This document shows, in pieces, positions 15,791 through 29,700 of a stretch of 64,000 bases of DNA. How positions within the stretch are numbered: the first letter of the stretch is position 1; every line of letters starts with the position of its first letter. The translations under genes were made by a program, and so were the position numbers. Origin of the DNA: Cyclaneusma minus (lineage: Eukaryota > Ascomycota > Leotiomycetes > Marthamycetales > Marthamycetaceae). A model generated the notes under the pieces. The model did not search any database, had not been told where the DNA came from, and worked only from the letters and a program-made list of their open reading frames with translations. The stretch spans positions 1 through 64,000 of the forward strand of contig JAKZHN010000058.1 of NCBI GenBank assembly GCA_037179335.1, given 5' to 3'.

Positions 15791-18700
15791 TAAATATAAA
15801 TATACCAGCTATATAGCAAGGCTGATAGAAAGAATATATTAAAAAATAAAAGGCCTATAAAACGAAAATTCGATTTATTATATATTAATTATTAATTAGC
15901 GTATATTTAAAATCCGGATCTCTAGCAAAATAAATTAATATATTGTTAATATTTACCGGCAGCAGCAAAAACATATATAGCAAAAAAGACAAACACTAAA
16001 ATTAATAATTATTTGGCTTTTGGCTGGCTTTTAATTGGCTAATGCATATATTTATAAAAATAACTATTGCTAATAAAAATGCCAATTGCTAATATATATT
16101 GATTAAACTAAAAAAAAATGAAATTTTAAATTTGAAAAAAAAAGAGCTAGCAGCGGCAATAATGGCTAAAAAAAACTGGAAAATTATTAAAAATTATTTA
16201 AAAAAGCGTTTTTTATATTTTGATAATTATTGCCTAAATTGCATATTTGCTAATAGTGTTTAAGATATATACTAGCAATATAAATATTAAAAACAATTAA
16301 TTTATTTTTAAAACCACCACCATTATTAAAAGTAATCCAAAAATCTTTTAAATGGCATCGGCGGACTTTTAAAAATAAAAAGAATTAATTAAAACGAATT
16401 TGAAAAATATCGCTTTTAACAACGCAATTTACTTTGGTATATGTAAATAATTATTTAAGCAATATTCATTAAATTCCGGCTTTTTAAAATTAAAATTATT
16501 GCGCTATTTATTAAAAAACTAGAAAGCTTTGCAATATATGCAATTATACTTTATTTTGCCGGTAAAATACTTTTTAATATTATTAAATTGTAAGAATAAA
16601 TTTTATAATATATTTGCTAAAAACCAATATTAGTCACGCTAAAGTAAATTCTTAATTAAATCGCAATATTACTTTTTAAAATTAAGCCCATTTAAATGAT
16701 TTTATCCAATTTACTTTATTGCTATATAGCGTAAGGCAATTAGGATATTATTATTGCAATTGCAATTGCAAAAGTGGAGCGGCAATATTAATATAAGCGA
16801 AAATTTTATATTTGCTATATTTAAATTAATTGCTAATTATTAAAATAATTTTACAATTTTAAAAATATTAATTTCCAATATTTATATATATATTAAAAAG
16901 GAAACACTTTTTAAAATCCTTGCTAGCGCAGTTTAAAGAACGCTAATGGCTTTTGCAATCCAGAATATAAAAGTTTTTGTTGCTTTTTTACCGGTTTTTA
17001 TTTCCATTATTAAGGCTTTTATTATTAAATTCCTTTTTTTAAAAACTCCGTTTATTTAAAAACTCACTTTACAAATATATATTATTATAATTAAAATAAT
17101 ATATAAATTGTATTTTGGTATTTTTACGCCAATTAATATCCCTTTAAATATACCGGGTTGAATTTTTGCTTAAGGTTTTTAAACCTTTTTGTTTTCCCTT
17201 TTTGCCCCGGAGCCTTTATTGGAATAAAAAAGTAATTGTTAAAATCAGCCTTTTATAAAATTAAAATTAAAATTAAAGAAAATAATAACCTAAATAAAGA
17301 ATTCCGCTTTTAATTAGTTTTTTAAATACTTAATTATATCAATTCCAAATTTAATAAATTAAGCTATTCCGGGGTTTTTATAAGCCTTTAAAGGCTTAAT
17401 AGCAGTATAATATTTTTTTAGGCCCCTAATACTAAAGCGACCCAAGTGTTAATTAGGAATTGAAATTAAATTAATTATTTCTTTCCAAAAACTCGCTTTT
17501 AAAAGCTTTATTTCCGATTTTTATTTACAAAATATTTAAAAATTTATTTCTATTAAAAATAAACAAATTAATTATAATTAATTAGATTTTAAAAAACAGT
17601 AAAGAGATCCATTTAAGATTAGAGATTTCTTAAACGGTATAGCTAAAACCGGCATTGGATAATAATAAATAATATAGCTTTTTAATTATTAAATATGCTT
17701 TAGTAAAGCAAGCCAATAAACTTATTAAAATATATATATTATTAAATTTGAAAATTAAGGCTTGCAAGCTATTTAATATTTTAATTGCTAATATTAAAAA
17801 TATATTGCAAAAATATTTTCATTTACAGCAAATATATAGAAACTTATTATATTAAAAAATATTTTGAAACAGAATTATTAAAATACGCTAATTATAAATA
17901 TATAAATTATAAATCCTTTTTATTTTTATATAAAAGCCTAAAATTCAAATATAAAATAATGCGCCAATGCTTTAAAAATAGGCTTATATTTTATAGCGAA
18001 AATATAATTAAAATATTATTCCAGCCAATTATTTAATAAAAACAGCCTTTTTGTAAAAGAGTTAAAACTAATTTCCCATTAATTTTAAATAAAATAGAAA
18101 GACGCCTAAATATACACCGCCTTTTTGCTTCATTTATAAAATCCCAGTTTTTGTTTTAAAAAACTATTAATTAACTTTTTTTAAATAATCCTAATAATTA
18201 TTATGTTTATAATAAAAATATAAATATTTTAGCTATAAAATATAAATATAAATAGAAATATAAAAATACTAGAAAACTTTAAATAAATGTGTAATAATTA
18301 TTTTAAATATTATAATATAATATATATAAATTAATAAAAATAATGGATTTAATATTAAATTTAATATATTTAGCTAGGGATTTTTAAAGTTTTGCTATTT
18401 AAAAATTATAAATTCATTTAAATATACAAATAATTAAAAGTTTCAGTATTAATAGCTTTTATACCATTTTTTTGCCTAAAGGCTATTGTAAAATAGCTAT
18501 TTATATTAATTAAAAAATTCCAATTAATGGCTAGGAAATCCGCTATATTTTAGCAGATTTTATATTAATTAATTTATATTTTCGTCCCAAAGACGTGTTT
18601 TTAAATTTTTAAATTTTTAATATTTATAATTCTTTAAAGGTATATAAAAACAGTATTATATATATATATATTCAATTTTGAAAACCAATTTTATTAAATA

Positions 18701-20224
18701 ATTAATAAAATATATTTTAATAATAGAGAATTTTAATTTTCATTATCCGCTATAAAATATAATAAAAATATTTATTTGACATAAATATTTCTGTATTTTA
18801 ATAGCCATTATAAAGCAATATTTATGTTGGCTTTTAATATTTTTAAATACAATTAGATTTAATACTAAAAAAGCAAAATCAATTATAAATTTGATTTTAT
18901 TTATTTAAAAAATAGCAAATACGCTTTTGTGCTGCCAAATCCGCCAAAATTTGGATTTCTTTTTAATTATTTATTAATAAAAATTAAATTAAAGCTTTAT
19001 ATATTTTAAATCCTTTATTTTTTTTAAAAAAGCGTGGAAAAAACCCAATTTGATAGTTTTTAAAAAGCTGCTTTTAAATTATTTAATATTTATAAATAAT
19101 TTAGCTAAGTTTAATACCAAAAATAGTATTAATGATAAGATTTCTAAATTGCTAAAAGCAACTAATTTAGCAATAATAAACGCAATTTTATAAATAAGGT
19201 TAAAAGAATGACGAAAAATATAATAAAATCCCAAATACAATTAAATAATTAAACATATTAAAGAATTTTAAAATTTTTATTTTCTCAGATTTACCTGCAT
19301 ATAAGCAAGCTAAAAAAGCCAGCAAAAAATTAAATAATAGGGCAAAAATAATTATTCAAAAAGCCGGCTTTTACGAAAGTTCCCAAGATTTTAAATTCTT
19401 TTAAAAATTGAAAAAAATAGGCAAGAGTAAAAAGCCATATTCCCCTCGACCTTTTAAAATTCCTATTACTATAATATCAAAATCTGTTTTTAATAATTGA
19501 TTTTTGCAATAATTGTAAAGTCCTTAAAGAAAAAAATTTTTCTTTATTATCTTTAGTTAATTTAACAAATTTGGAAAAATACCAATGTTCCTCGGAATTC
19601 CCAAAAAACAATTAAAAAAATATAAACTAAAATATTAAAAACTTCTTTTGCAAATCGAAATCCTGTAAAGCTGCTGGTATATTTAAAAAGCTATATTGCT
19701 AATAATTAAAGCGTATATTTGGGAATTATTTAAAATAGCCCGTATAATTATTTTTTAAAAGCCAAGCAAAGAAAGCTATACCATATTTACAGCCTATAAA
19801 CCAATAGCCCTTTTGGATATTTTGGAAAAGGGTTTTAAAAGGCTGATGGCCGAGAAATTATTTATCCTAGCTAGATAATACGTTTTGCTCCCTTTTTAGC
19901 AAATAAAAAGCAAAAGCGAAAAAAGCATTTATGTAGTATTGGAATTGTTAACCAGCCAAATTTATAAAATTTAGGATTAAAATCCATAATAAATAGCGTT
20001 AGGTTTTAATTTTAATACTTTGAAATGTTTTCAAAATAGTTTTTTATAAAAACTTAATTTATATTCTATATAGCAAAAACATCCCGGCGCATTTTTAAAA
20101 ATACATTTAAAGCTTTTTATTAAATTTCAAAACTATTTTTAATATTAATAATAAAAAATCAAAACTATTTAAAATGAATATTAGTATTTTTCAATTTTTT
20201 TTCAATTTAACTGTTTTTTATATT
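15791..20224. other. AT-rich stretch without assigned feature
   Basis: Extremely AT-rich, with a plus-strand frame of 84 codons at 17,785-18,036 that matches nothing I recognise. Composition suggests mutated transposon remnants. Confidence 0.5.
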
Positions 20225-20410
20225 TGTTTGAATCCAACGTGGGCTAGACCTTTTTAATATATTATATTAAGAAAAAAAGGCTATTTTATAGCTTAAAAAT
20301 ATTATGCATTTCTTCCTTGCTTATATATATGAGGGTGGCGTAATTTTCTATATATAATTAGGGTATTTTAGCAAGGGATTAATTTAAACTATTAAAAACG
20401 CATTTTAATA
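20225..20410 (-). repeat. Copia-2 3' LTR
   Basis: Starts TGTTTGAATCC on the plus strand and ends CATTTTAATA, where the minus strand would have begun TGTTAAAATG before mutation. It pairs with 26,046-26,229, and the differences are mostly transitions, for example TGTTTGAATCC against TATTTAAATCC. Confidence 0.85.
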
Positions 20411-21453
20411 TTCCCCCTAATTTTTAATAATATAGCTTTTTTGAATTTTAATGTTTTCCTTTTTAAGGTATATTATAAACAATTTATATTGTACTATAAA
20501 GCTTTATAGTATATTATATATTATTTAATTATATATTATAATATAGCAATTCCAATATATTAAAATTAACGCTTTTTTATAATTTTATTTTTTTATATTT
20601 CATGCCTATTGTATTTGGCGTCTCTTTTTTTCGGACCTTTATTTTTTAATTTTAATAATTTTTAATAATGCTTTAGTAAATTTATTTACAATTATATTTT
20701 AAATATTAATATAAACTATTTATTGCTTGCAATTATTTTTTAATTTCTTAATAAAATAATAAACAATATTAATATATTTAAACTTTTTATAAAGCTAGAA
20801 ATTTTTAGTAAGGGCTATAATGTTTTAATTGTTCTTTTTATATTTATATAATAAAGGTTACTTTTTATTAGCTTGCTATATTTAATATTTTTTAATATTT
20901 GGGCAATTTATTATTTTTATTTATTATTTATAGCGGCTATTATATATTTAGCCTTATATATAAATATTATTTTTATTTTTATTTTTAGTTTAATTATGAT
21001 ATTAGGCCTTTTAAAAACATGGCTGTAAATTTGCTAATGCTTTTTCTATTAAAAAGTAATTTATAAAAGGTATTATTATAAATTTTTAATTTGCCCTTTC
21101 TTTTCGTTTTGGCTTATATTTAATTTTTTAATTTATTATAATTTTAAAATAATATAGTAGCCAGCTTAACTTTAAATTATATTATTTATAAAAATCAACT
21201 ATAAATTAAACTAGGTTTTTTATAATATAATAAACTTTAAATTTTATTAAAATTATAAAATATATTAACTTCCCCAATAATTTTTTAATATATATATATA
21301 TATATATTTTATTGTTATTTCTAGCAGAATTTATTGCATTATTATTATTTAGAAAAATAAAGTATACCTGTTTTTTGCTAATAGAAAATTCAAATTTTGT
21401 ATAAAAATTATTAATATATTATTTTTAATTAATTTATAAAACGTTTAATAATG

Positions 21454-21735
21454 TATTTTTTATAATTTATTTTCTAAAATTTATTTTTTATAATTTATTT
21501 TTTATAATTTATTTTTTATAATTTATTTTTTATAATTTATTTTTTATAATTTATTTTTTATAATTTATTTTTTATAATTTATTTTTTATAATTTATTTTT
21601 TATAATTCATTTTTTATAACGTATTTTTTATAATGTATTTTTTATAATTCATCTTTTAGAATTTATTTTTTAGAATTATTTTTTATAATTTATGTTTTAT
21701 AATTTACTTTTTATAATTTATTTTTTATAATTTTT
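21454..21735. repeat. 14-bp minisatellite, about 20 units
   Basis: Unit ATTTTTTATAATTT is repeated head to tail. It is near-perfect over the first 150 bp, then varies (TTCAT, TAACGT, TAGAAT) toward the right. It lies about 100 bp downstream (minus strand) of the reverse transcriptase motif of Copia-2, inside former pol sequence. Confidence 0.9.
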
Positions 21736-24062
21736 ATATTTAAAATTCTTTTAATTTTCCCTAAACTTTTAATAGTAAATTTAATAAATAGCAAAATAAA
21801 AGCTTTATTGAAATTTGTATTTAATTTGGCAGCTACTATAATATTATTAATATAAATTTAAGTATTCATATTTTTATTTTTATTAATAAAAAAGCAAGAA
21901 TTATTAAAGCTTTATTTAAAATTAAGCTTAATAATTTTAAATTTAATTAGGCAATTTTAATTTTTGGCTATTTATTTGAAGCTATATAAATCTTTATTTA
22001 ATTGAAAATATAGCTAAACTTAATAGTTATTTTATTTAAAAACGCTAAATATATTAATTATTTAAATTTAGCTTATTAAAAGCATTGCTAATATTAAAAT
22101 GGCCATATTTTATATTTTGCTAAGCTTTAATAGTTAAAAGAATTTTAAATATATTTATATAAATTGTTAATAAAAATATATAAAAAAAAAATATAAATTT
22201 AGATAAAGCTATAAGGTATTAAACGGGTTTTATATTTATTTAGGCCGCTATTTAAAAAGAATTAAATTAAAAGCTAATTGCGTAGCTATTTTAATTTAAA
22301 TATTATTAGCTATTAAAACTTTAAATTTTATTATAATAATTGTTTTTTAATTATCTTCATATAAAAAATTATTTACGGCCTTTTTATAAATTTTTAAATT
22401 AAAAATATCCTGGATTTTTTTAATAAAAACAAAATTTATATAAATTATTTTTATTTTTAATTATAGCTGTTATAAAAGCTTTTAAAACCGGTTTTTATAT
22501 AATATTTTGGCCTTAATGGTATTGCGTTTTAGGTATTTTTATTTATTAATTATTTTTATAAAAAGGCCTTTTAAGGCTTTAAATAGCAGCTATTTATAGG
22601 TAACAAAACTAATTAAAAATGCTTTATTAAAACTTTTAGTATTTATTTTTATAGTATTCATATTTATAATATTAATATATATTTATTTAAAGGCATTTAT
22701 TATATTAATAATATTTTTCAAAAAATTTAAAATAGGGATTTTAAAAAGTGGTTATTTTGGTTAAAATTTTAAATTATTAAATTTGGGGTAAAATATTGCT
22801 TTTATTTATTTATTTTAATTAATGGCTGGGATTATTATTTTTGATTTAGCAGTTTTAATTGGCTTATTTTTAAATATCTTTTAACTAAAAAAGGGTTTTT
22901 GGGCTTTTTCTTTGCTAATATTAATTTATTAATATAACGGCGGGTAAGAAATTCGTTTAAAATGCTTTGGAAATTATAAAAAATATCTTCTAATTTTAAA
23001 TTTATAATTTTATTAAGGGTTTTTTGTTTTATTTAATAATAAATTCTATAGCTATTTATTTTAGAGTTAAATAATATAGCCTATATTGCTTAATGGTATT
23101 TAGATTATATTTAATAAATATCTTTTTCTCCCGTAGGCAAAAATTTATTTTTGCAGCTTTTTCCAAAGAGCTTTTCTTTATTAATATAAAATTAGATTTT
23201 GCAGCTTTAAATCTTAACATTTTCCTATTTAAAAAGCTTTTTAATTTAAGCTTTTTTTAAATTAATTATCTTGCCATTAATTTCCAAATTAATATTATTT
23301 TCATTTTTATAATAAGCCTTTGCTATAGCAGTTTTAAATTAAAGCTTAATTAAAAGCTTGGTATTAGATAATATAATTTGGATATTTGCTTTTTCAATTT
23401 AAAGTATTTTCTTAATTAGCCTATTTTGCCAGAAAGAAAAATAAAAAATAGTTTTTCCAAGCTTTATATCATTAATTTAAATTTAAAAGGTAATTCTTTT
23501 TACCAGTTTTGCTGCTTTATTAATTCTTTTCCAATTTCTTTTCCAAAAAACAGTTTAATTTTCTTTGTGCCAGGCAATTAAAATAAAATATATTTTAGTT
23601 TTTGATTTTATAGCAAAAGCCCAATGTCTTTCGGTTTTTTTTTAATAATTAAATATTTTTATAAATATTTAAAAAACAATTGCCAGCTGTATTAAATCAT
23701 ACCAATTTAAAAGATTTTATTTTATAATTTGCAAAAAATTTGAAAATATAGTTTTATATTTTGCTAATATTGCAATTTTTATAATAATAGGAAATATTAG
23801 GCATTTTGATTTCTTTTTGAAAGAATAATAATAAAATATAATTAATTAATTTTGGCTAGGCTTAAATAAGCTTATTGTTAATAAAATAATAAAAAGCATT
23901 ATTTAATAGCTTTTTAGTATTATTATTTTTGGTTTGCTTTTTTAATTGCTTTAATTCTAATTTTTTAGCCGTTTTAATTTTAATTTTAGCTTTAAATTAA
24001 GTAAGTAAAATTATATTGAAAATTAGCGCCTTTTAAGCTATAATTAATAGCGCTTTTTATGC

Positions 24063-24158
24063 TATAGTAATTGGTATACTTTATATTATAGCAATTGGTA
24101 TATCTTATAGTATAGCAATTAATATATTTTATATTATAGCGGTTGTTATATTTAATAT
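24063..24158. repeat. 24-bp tandem repeat, four units
   Basis: Four 24-bp units in exact register start at 24,063, 24,087, 24,111 and 24,135 (TATAGxAATTGGTATA followed by xTTATAx). The 24-bp period is eight codons, so it could have encoded an 8-residue repeat in the original Copia-2 frame. Confidence 0.85.
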
Positions 24159-25794
24159 ATTATATGAAAATGCTTTTAAAAGGGAAAGAATTAATATAAA
24201 AGAATATTCAAAGCATTTTCAATTTTTTTAAATTTTGGCAAAAACAGCAGCAAAATAAAAAATGTCAATAAAAAATGGTTGCTTGAATACTAATATTAAT
24301 TTGGCTATTATAATTATAAAATTTATAATATATAGGCCTTATTATATAAATGTCTTAAAAATAAGATTTTAAATATAATGGCCTTTAAAATATATATTAT
24401 TTTAATTAAATTTATTTAAAAATCCTTTTTAATAAATTCTTTTATTTAAAAGCAAATTTATTTTTAGGTATAAAATGTATAAAATATTTTTAAATAAATA
24501 TCTTCCGTTTTCAACCCTTATTAACGTAATGCTTATTTAATCTAAATACAGCGTTTTCCTTTTTATTTTAATAGCTTTTTATTGGTATAGCCTTAAAAGC
24601 TTTTTAAAAAGCATTATATATATTATAGTATTAAATTTGGTAATTTAAATAAAATAGGGGATTTTATTAGCAATGCCAATAAAATTTTAAATAATATATA
24701 CCGCATTTACTTTCCAAATTTTAAAAACTAATTTTAATTTCAATATTGCCTTTAGCTATATAGACCTTTGTTTTTAATTAAAACTTTTACCAGGCTAATT
24801 ATTATAATATTTTCTATTACTTTTTAATTTATAGCAAAATAAAGATATTTTCTAATACTATTATAGCTTTTTTAGCTTTATAAAAAATACTTGATTTAAT
24901 TATAAAAAGTTTTATTATTTTTATAATTATTAATTTTAGCCCTGTAAAAAAATTAGCAAAATGCTTATTTTATAGCTCATTTTATAGCTTGGTAAAAAAA
25001 GAATTCTTTCGTATTTATTATTTTTACCTAATTTTCATAAGGCAGCAAAATGGGCAGCCTTTTTTTTTAAATTATAAAAAGGCATTCTTTTTAATAAATT
25101 TATTTTTCAAATAATATTTAGATTATATTTATTTAATATTATATATTTTTTGCTAGAAAATATAATAATATAATGCGGAAAGGGAAATTCTTAATATAAA
25201 TCGTTATATAAAATAAATTTAATTAAATAATTTGGCGGCGGGTAGTTTGGAATTTAATTAAAAGAAATTTAATAGTGAAATTTAAACTCCATTTAAAATT
25301 GGCAATTTGGCGAAAATAAAAATTTATAATAATAATAAAAGTTATATAATATTTTTTATTTAAAAAATTTTAGGCAGTTACATAATAAATTTTGGTATTA
25401 ATAGCCTTTTTATTTAATTGCTTAAAATAAATATAAATTTTATAAAAAGCTTTAGTAATGTTTCCTTTATATTGCCTTTTTAAATTTTTATTTAATATAA
25501 TTTACTTTTTGTTTATTTAAATGGTATTAGGGTTTATAATATATTCATTGAGAATAATAATTATAATATACCAAATACCCTTGATTTTAAAAAATATTTT
25601 TATTATAATAAATTATTAATAATAATTAGTGTAAATAAAAATAAAGGCAGCTTTTTTTTAATTATAAATGCTTTATATATTAATAAATATAATAAATATA
25701 ATATTTAATTTATAGAAAAGAAATTGGTAAATATATTAGCTTAGAAAATAAAGGTTTATTATTATTACTATTAATTTATCAATAAATTTGCAAA

Positions 25795-26005
25795 AATACA
25801 GTATTGCGCTAATAAATAATAGGTTTTAAAAATATAGCGCTATTAAAAAATTAAAAAATACAATGCTATATTGGAAATTTAAAGGCTTTAAAAATACGCC
25901 GTTATAAAGTTTTTATTATGAATTTAAAAATACGGCGCTATAGGCTTTTTTGCTTTAAAAATACAATATTATAAATATTTTAAAAATACGGTACTGCAAA
26001 AGTAT
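25795..26005. repeat. Degenerate tandem repeat near the Copia-2 5' LTR
   Basis: Six or so copies of a TTTAAAAATACGGCGCTATA-like unit with irregular spacers, seen at about 25,795, 25,830, 25,855, 25,890, 25,925 and 25,980. It lies in the leader region just inside the 5' LTR (minus strand). Confidence 0.65.
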
Positions 26006-26045
26006 ATTTTCTTAATTATATTAAAGCATATTGGTAATTATAATT

Positions 26046-26229
26046 TATTTAAATCCAATATAGGCTGGATTTCTTTAATGCATTATATTAAAAAAAAGAC
26101 TATTTTATAGCTTGAAAATATTGTGCATTTTTTTCTCGCTTATATATGCAAGGGTAATATAACCTTTTGCATATAATTAGGGTATTTCAGCAGGGGGTTA
26201 ATTCGAACCACTAGGAGGGCATTTTAATA
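26046..26229 (-). repeat. Copia-2 5' LTR
   Basis: Mate of 20,225-20,410. On the minus strand it carries GCATATATAAGCGAG (about 26,136-26,150), a plausible TATA box for the element's own transcript, followed by the leader. Confidence 0.85.
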
Positions 26230-26446
26230 ATATTTGCAATTTATTATATAAATTAATTATAGCTATTGGCTTTATTAATAATATTAATATATCAATATAA
26301 AGCCAATTAATTTTTACAAATAAAAAGATTTTAGAAAAAATTATTAAAATAGTTTAAATTGGGCGGCGAGATACAAAGGTATCTTTGCTTTTTAAAAATA
26401 TAAATTTATATATTTTTCCAAATAAATCAAATATAAAAATATATAT

Positions 26447-26760
26447 TATTTATTTATTTATCAATTTTAATCGTTATCTAGCTATTAAAGCCATGCAATA
26501 ATAATTAAAATAATATATTAAGCAGGCCTAAAAATCTTAGTAAAAGCCGGCTTTATACCAAATTTCCTTTGGGCGAATTTTTTTTAATTTCTTTTATTAA
26601 TAGCAATAGGGTTTTTTAGCTATAAATAAATTGCGGGCCGTTAAATAATATAACAGCGCCAATAAACTTCCTTTCTAATAATAGCAAATTTCGAAATTAT
26701 TTTAATTTCAATAGCAATTTTATTTATAATTGGACTTTTGGCTTTTTAAGCGTCCAAGCC
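26447..26760 (-). mobile_element. Family A repeat copy 3, tail-proximal part
   Basis: A short TTTA run (26,448-26,460) is followed by sequence matching the other two copies: CTAGCTATTAAAGCCATGCA, AGCAGGCCTAAAAATC, AAAGCCGGCTTTA, then TTATTAATAGCAATAGG and TTTTTAGCTATAAATAAAT. More diverged than copies 1 and 2. It starts about 220 bp from the end of Copia-2. Confidence 0.65.
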
Positions 26761-29700
26761 TATAATAATTGCTTATTGGGCCCTTGTTTTATATATTGGC
26801 TATATGCAATATAAATTCGGCGCTTTATTATTATTATTAATCATCTTAAATTTTAAATATTGCGGAATATTGCGTCCGCCGCATTAATAATAATAATATA
26901 AATTCTTATTGAAATTTAGACCCCGTTTTTATAAATTTTCCGGTTTTTCATGCTTTTTCATGCTTTTTTATTGCTATTTCCTTTTTTTCTTTATTCTATT
27001 TTTTTTTATTTATAAAAAAAGAAAAAAAGAAATTAGCGTTATACTAATATTATAGCAAAATCCTTTTTTAAGGCTTTTTAGCTTAAGTTCTTTTCCAAAT
27101 CCAAAAAAAATCCTTTTTTTTATTGCAAATTGCAATATATAATCTAAATTATAAACCAAGCTTATTATAAAATCAAATGCAAAGCGGTTAAAATCCAAAT
27201 CGCTTAATTTACTTTAGCTAAAATAAATTTTATTATTGCCTAAGCAAAGCTTAATGCTATTTCAACTGCTTAAATTGCTTTAATTTGCCAGCTATTTTTT
27301 AATCTTATTTTTAATATTCATATTAATTTTTTTTATTCCAATATTATATATTTCGATTTTTTAATTATTTATAGCTTTAAAAATAAAAACCCAAATACTA
27401 ATGGCCCTTTTATTTATTTTAATATCCGGTTTGGTATTTTTCCAAATTTTAATATTAACGATTTTAAAATTTTAAATACTAGCTTTTTATTTTTTTTATT
27501 TTTTACCAAATTTAATTTAAAGCCCGCTTTTAAATGATTTTAATCCACAAGTTTTATACCGATTTCTAAGCCTAATTCTAAATTAAACTTTTATTAGCCA
27601 AAAAAATCATTTGCTTTTCGAAATCCCAATTTCAAGGATTTTAATAAAACTCCGAAACATTTCAAAATCCGGTTTTTTAAAAGTTATCCGGCGAATTTGA
27701 ATATTTGCTTTAATAATAATTTAGATTATATTTATTCCGATCCTTTAATCTTTTATTATTATAATATCTTAGCCGAAATTAATTAGCAAATTTCCAGCAA
27801 AATTAAAAAAAAACCAATTAAAGCAAAATATTAAAGCCAATTAGTTTTTGCAAAAACTAATTAAAATTTTATTGGCTATTTAGAATAATATTTTAAATAT
27901 TAAAATAATAAATTATTTACCGGATTTTCCTTAATTTCTTATTAATTTAATTCAAAATCATACTGCCTATTTTATATTAATTAACTTCCGCCAAATCGCT
28001 AAATTTATTTTACTATTGCTTTTAAATGCCAGTTTTTAAATTAATAATAATATTAAAGCCAATTTAATAATAAATAGCAATATAAAAAAATATCATTAAA
28101 AATTATACTTTTAGCAATAGGCCAAAAATTCCTTAAAAAGCAATTTATCCGGATTAATTAAAAGTAAATTACCAATAATAATAAAAAAGAAAAAACCGCG
28201 AAAATAATTTTAGACTATTATTAATAAAAGTAGGCCGAAAAAAATATTAAGAAGCTAAAGAATAATGCTTTAATAATTATCAATATTACTAAAACAAATC
28301 CGGCGGCTGCTAATATTATTAAAAGATATCCAGCGGCTATTGGTATTATTAAAAGAAATCCGAGATTCCCCAAAACCGCTTTTATTTAGCATAGGTAAAT
28401 ATTGGATAGTTTAGATTAAAGTTTAATTATGCTTAATTTCTAATTAATAAAATCCGGCTATTATAAAATGGCTTATTTAAAATTTAATAAGTTTTAATTT
28501 ATAATAATTATTGGATTTTATCAAATTCCAGCTGGCCTAGTTTATATAGCCTTTTGTTATTAAATAGAAATTCAATTGGCTAATTTTCCTATTTAGTAGT
28601 ATATTAGCTGCTTTAATAGCCTATTATTCGTTTGGCCTTTTCCCTTTAGCCTAGAATTTATTTAGGCTTTTATATATTATTAATTTTAATATAATCGCTT
28701 TGCCAATTGCTTTAAATATTTTATAAAATAAATATATTTTTTTAGTTAATAATTTTCCAAATATGTTTAATAATTATATTAAATATAAATTAAAAAATCT
28801 TTAAAATCGCGCCAAAGCTTTAATTTTATATCGAAACGCCTATTATTATATAATTTATTATTTCCGGCTATTCCAAAGTTTTTTTTAAAAGCTTTATCGC
28901 CTTTGTTTTTATATTTTCTAGCCGCTATTTTGCTTATTCCCGGTTTTTTCTTAAACCGTTTCCAATATTTTAGAAATGGCTAATTCTTTTCCTTTTTTTA
29001 AAGATTTTTCAAAAATAATCGAATAAACACCTAAATTATAAATTATGCTTTATTGCTAAAATAGCAAATAAATATATTATATTTAGGCCCCTAAATATAA
29101 TTCAGTATTTTATTTACTTGCTTTTATAATTATAATAATATATTTTAATTATTAACTTATCTAATTTTTATTTAGCACGCTTTTTTACCGGAGTTTTATT
29201 AAATTTTCCCTGAATTTAATACTATATTTTATATATTTTTATTGTATAGTAATTAAAATTTCAAAGCTATTAATATTATATTTACATTTTATTATAGGCA
29301 TACTCTATTTTCAACTTTGTATATTTGTAATATTTAGCCCTAATAAATTTTAAAAAGCTAATAATTAATTGCATTTAGCTGGCTTCATTTGGAAAATTGC
29401 TAGTTTTGGCTTAAATAAAGACTGGATAAAAGAAGTCGCTTTAAATTTATAAATAAATATAAAGAAATTTATACTTTATAATACGGATTTTTTTTTTAAT
29501 TTGCTATAGGCTTATAAATTGTGTTTTATAATATAATTTATGTATATTATTATATTTTTATAATATATGAGAAAATTGGCAAAATAGCTTATTATTTTAT
29601 TTATAAACCGCTAATGCGCTATTAAATGCATTATTAATATTTGGGCCGGAATATTATTTAAATTAGTTAATCATATATATTTGCTATTATATTTTTAAAA

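Larger units (their letters stand above)
20411..26045 (-). pseudogene. Copia-2 gag-pol remnant
   Basis: Minus strand. 21,831-21,857 reads IYINNIIVA, matching the Copia LYVDDIIVA motif with Asp-Asp changed to Asn-Asn. 20,932-20,952 reads AKYIIAA, matching the RNase H EAEYIAA string. 20,667-20,696 reads like VNKFTKALLK, matching the terminal ADxFTKALP string. Stops interrupt every frame. Gag, protease and integrase should lie between about 22,500 and 26,000 but were not recognised. Confidence 0.82.
20225..26229 (-). mobile_element. Full-length degraded Copia retrotransposon (Copia-2)
   Basis: Bounded by direct LTRs of about 185 bp (20,225-20,410 and 26,046-26,229) and by an exact 5-bp target duplication ATATT (20,220-20,224 and 26,230-26,234). 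On the minus strand the order is reverse transcriptase (21,831-21,857), then RNase H pieces at 20,932-20,952 and 20,667-20,696, then the 3' LTR, as in Copia elements. Length 6.0 kb is usual for the group. Every frame is broken. Three minisatellites lie inside it. The preserved target duplication shows that it is a single insertion not rearranged since. Confidence 0.88.
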
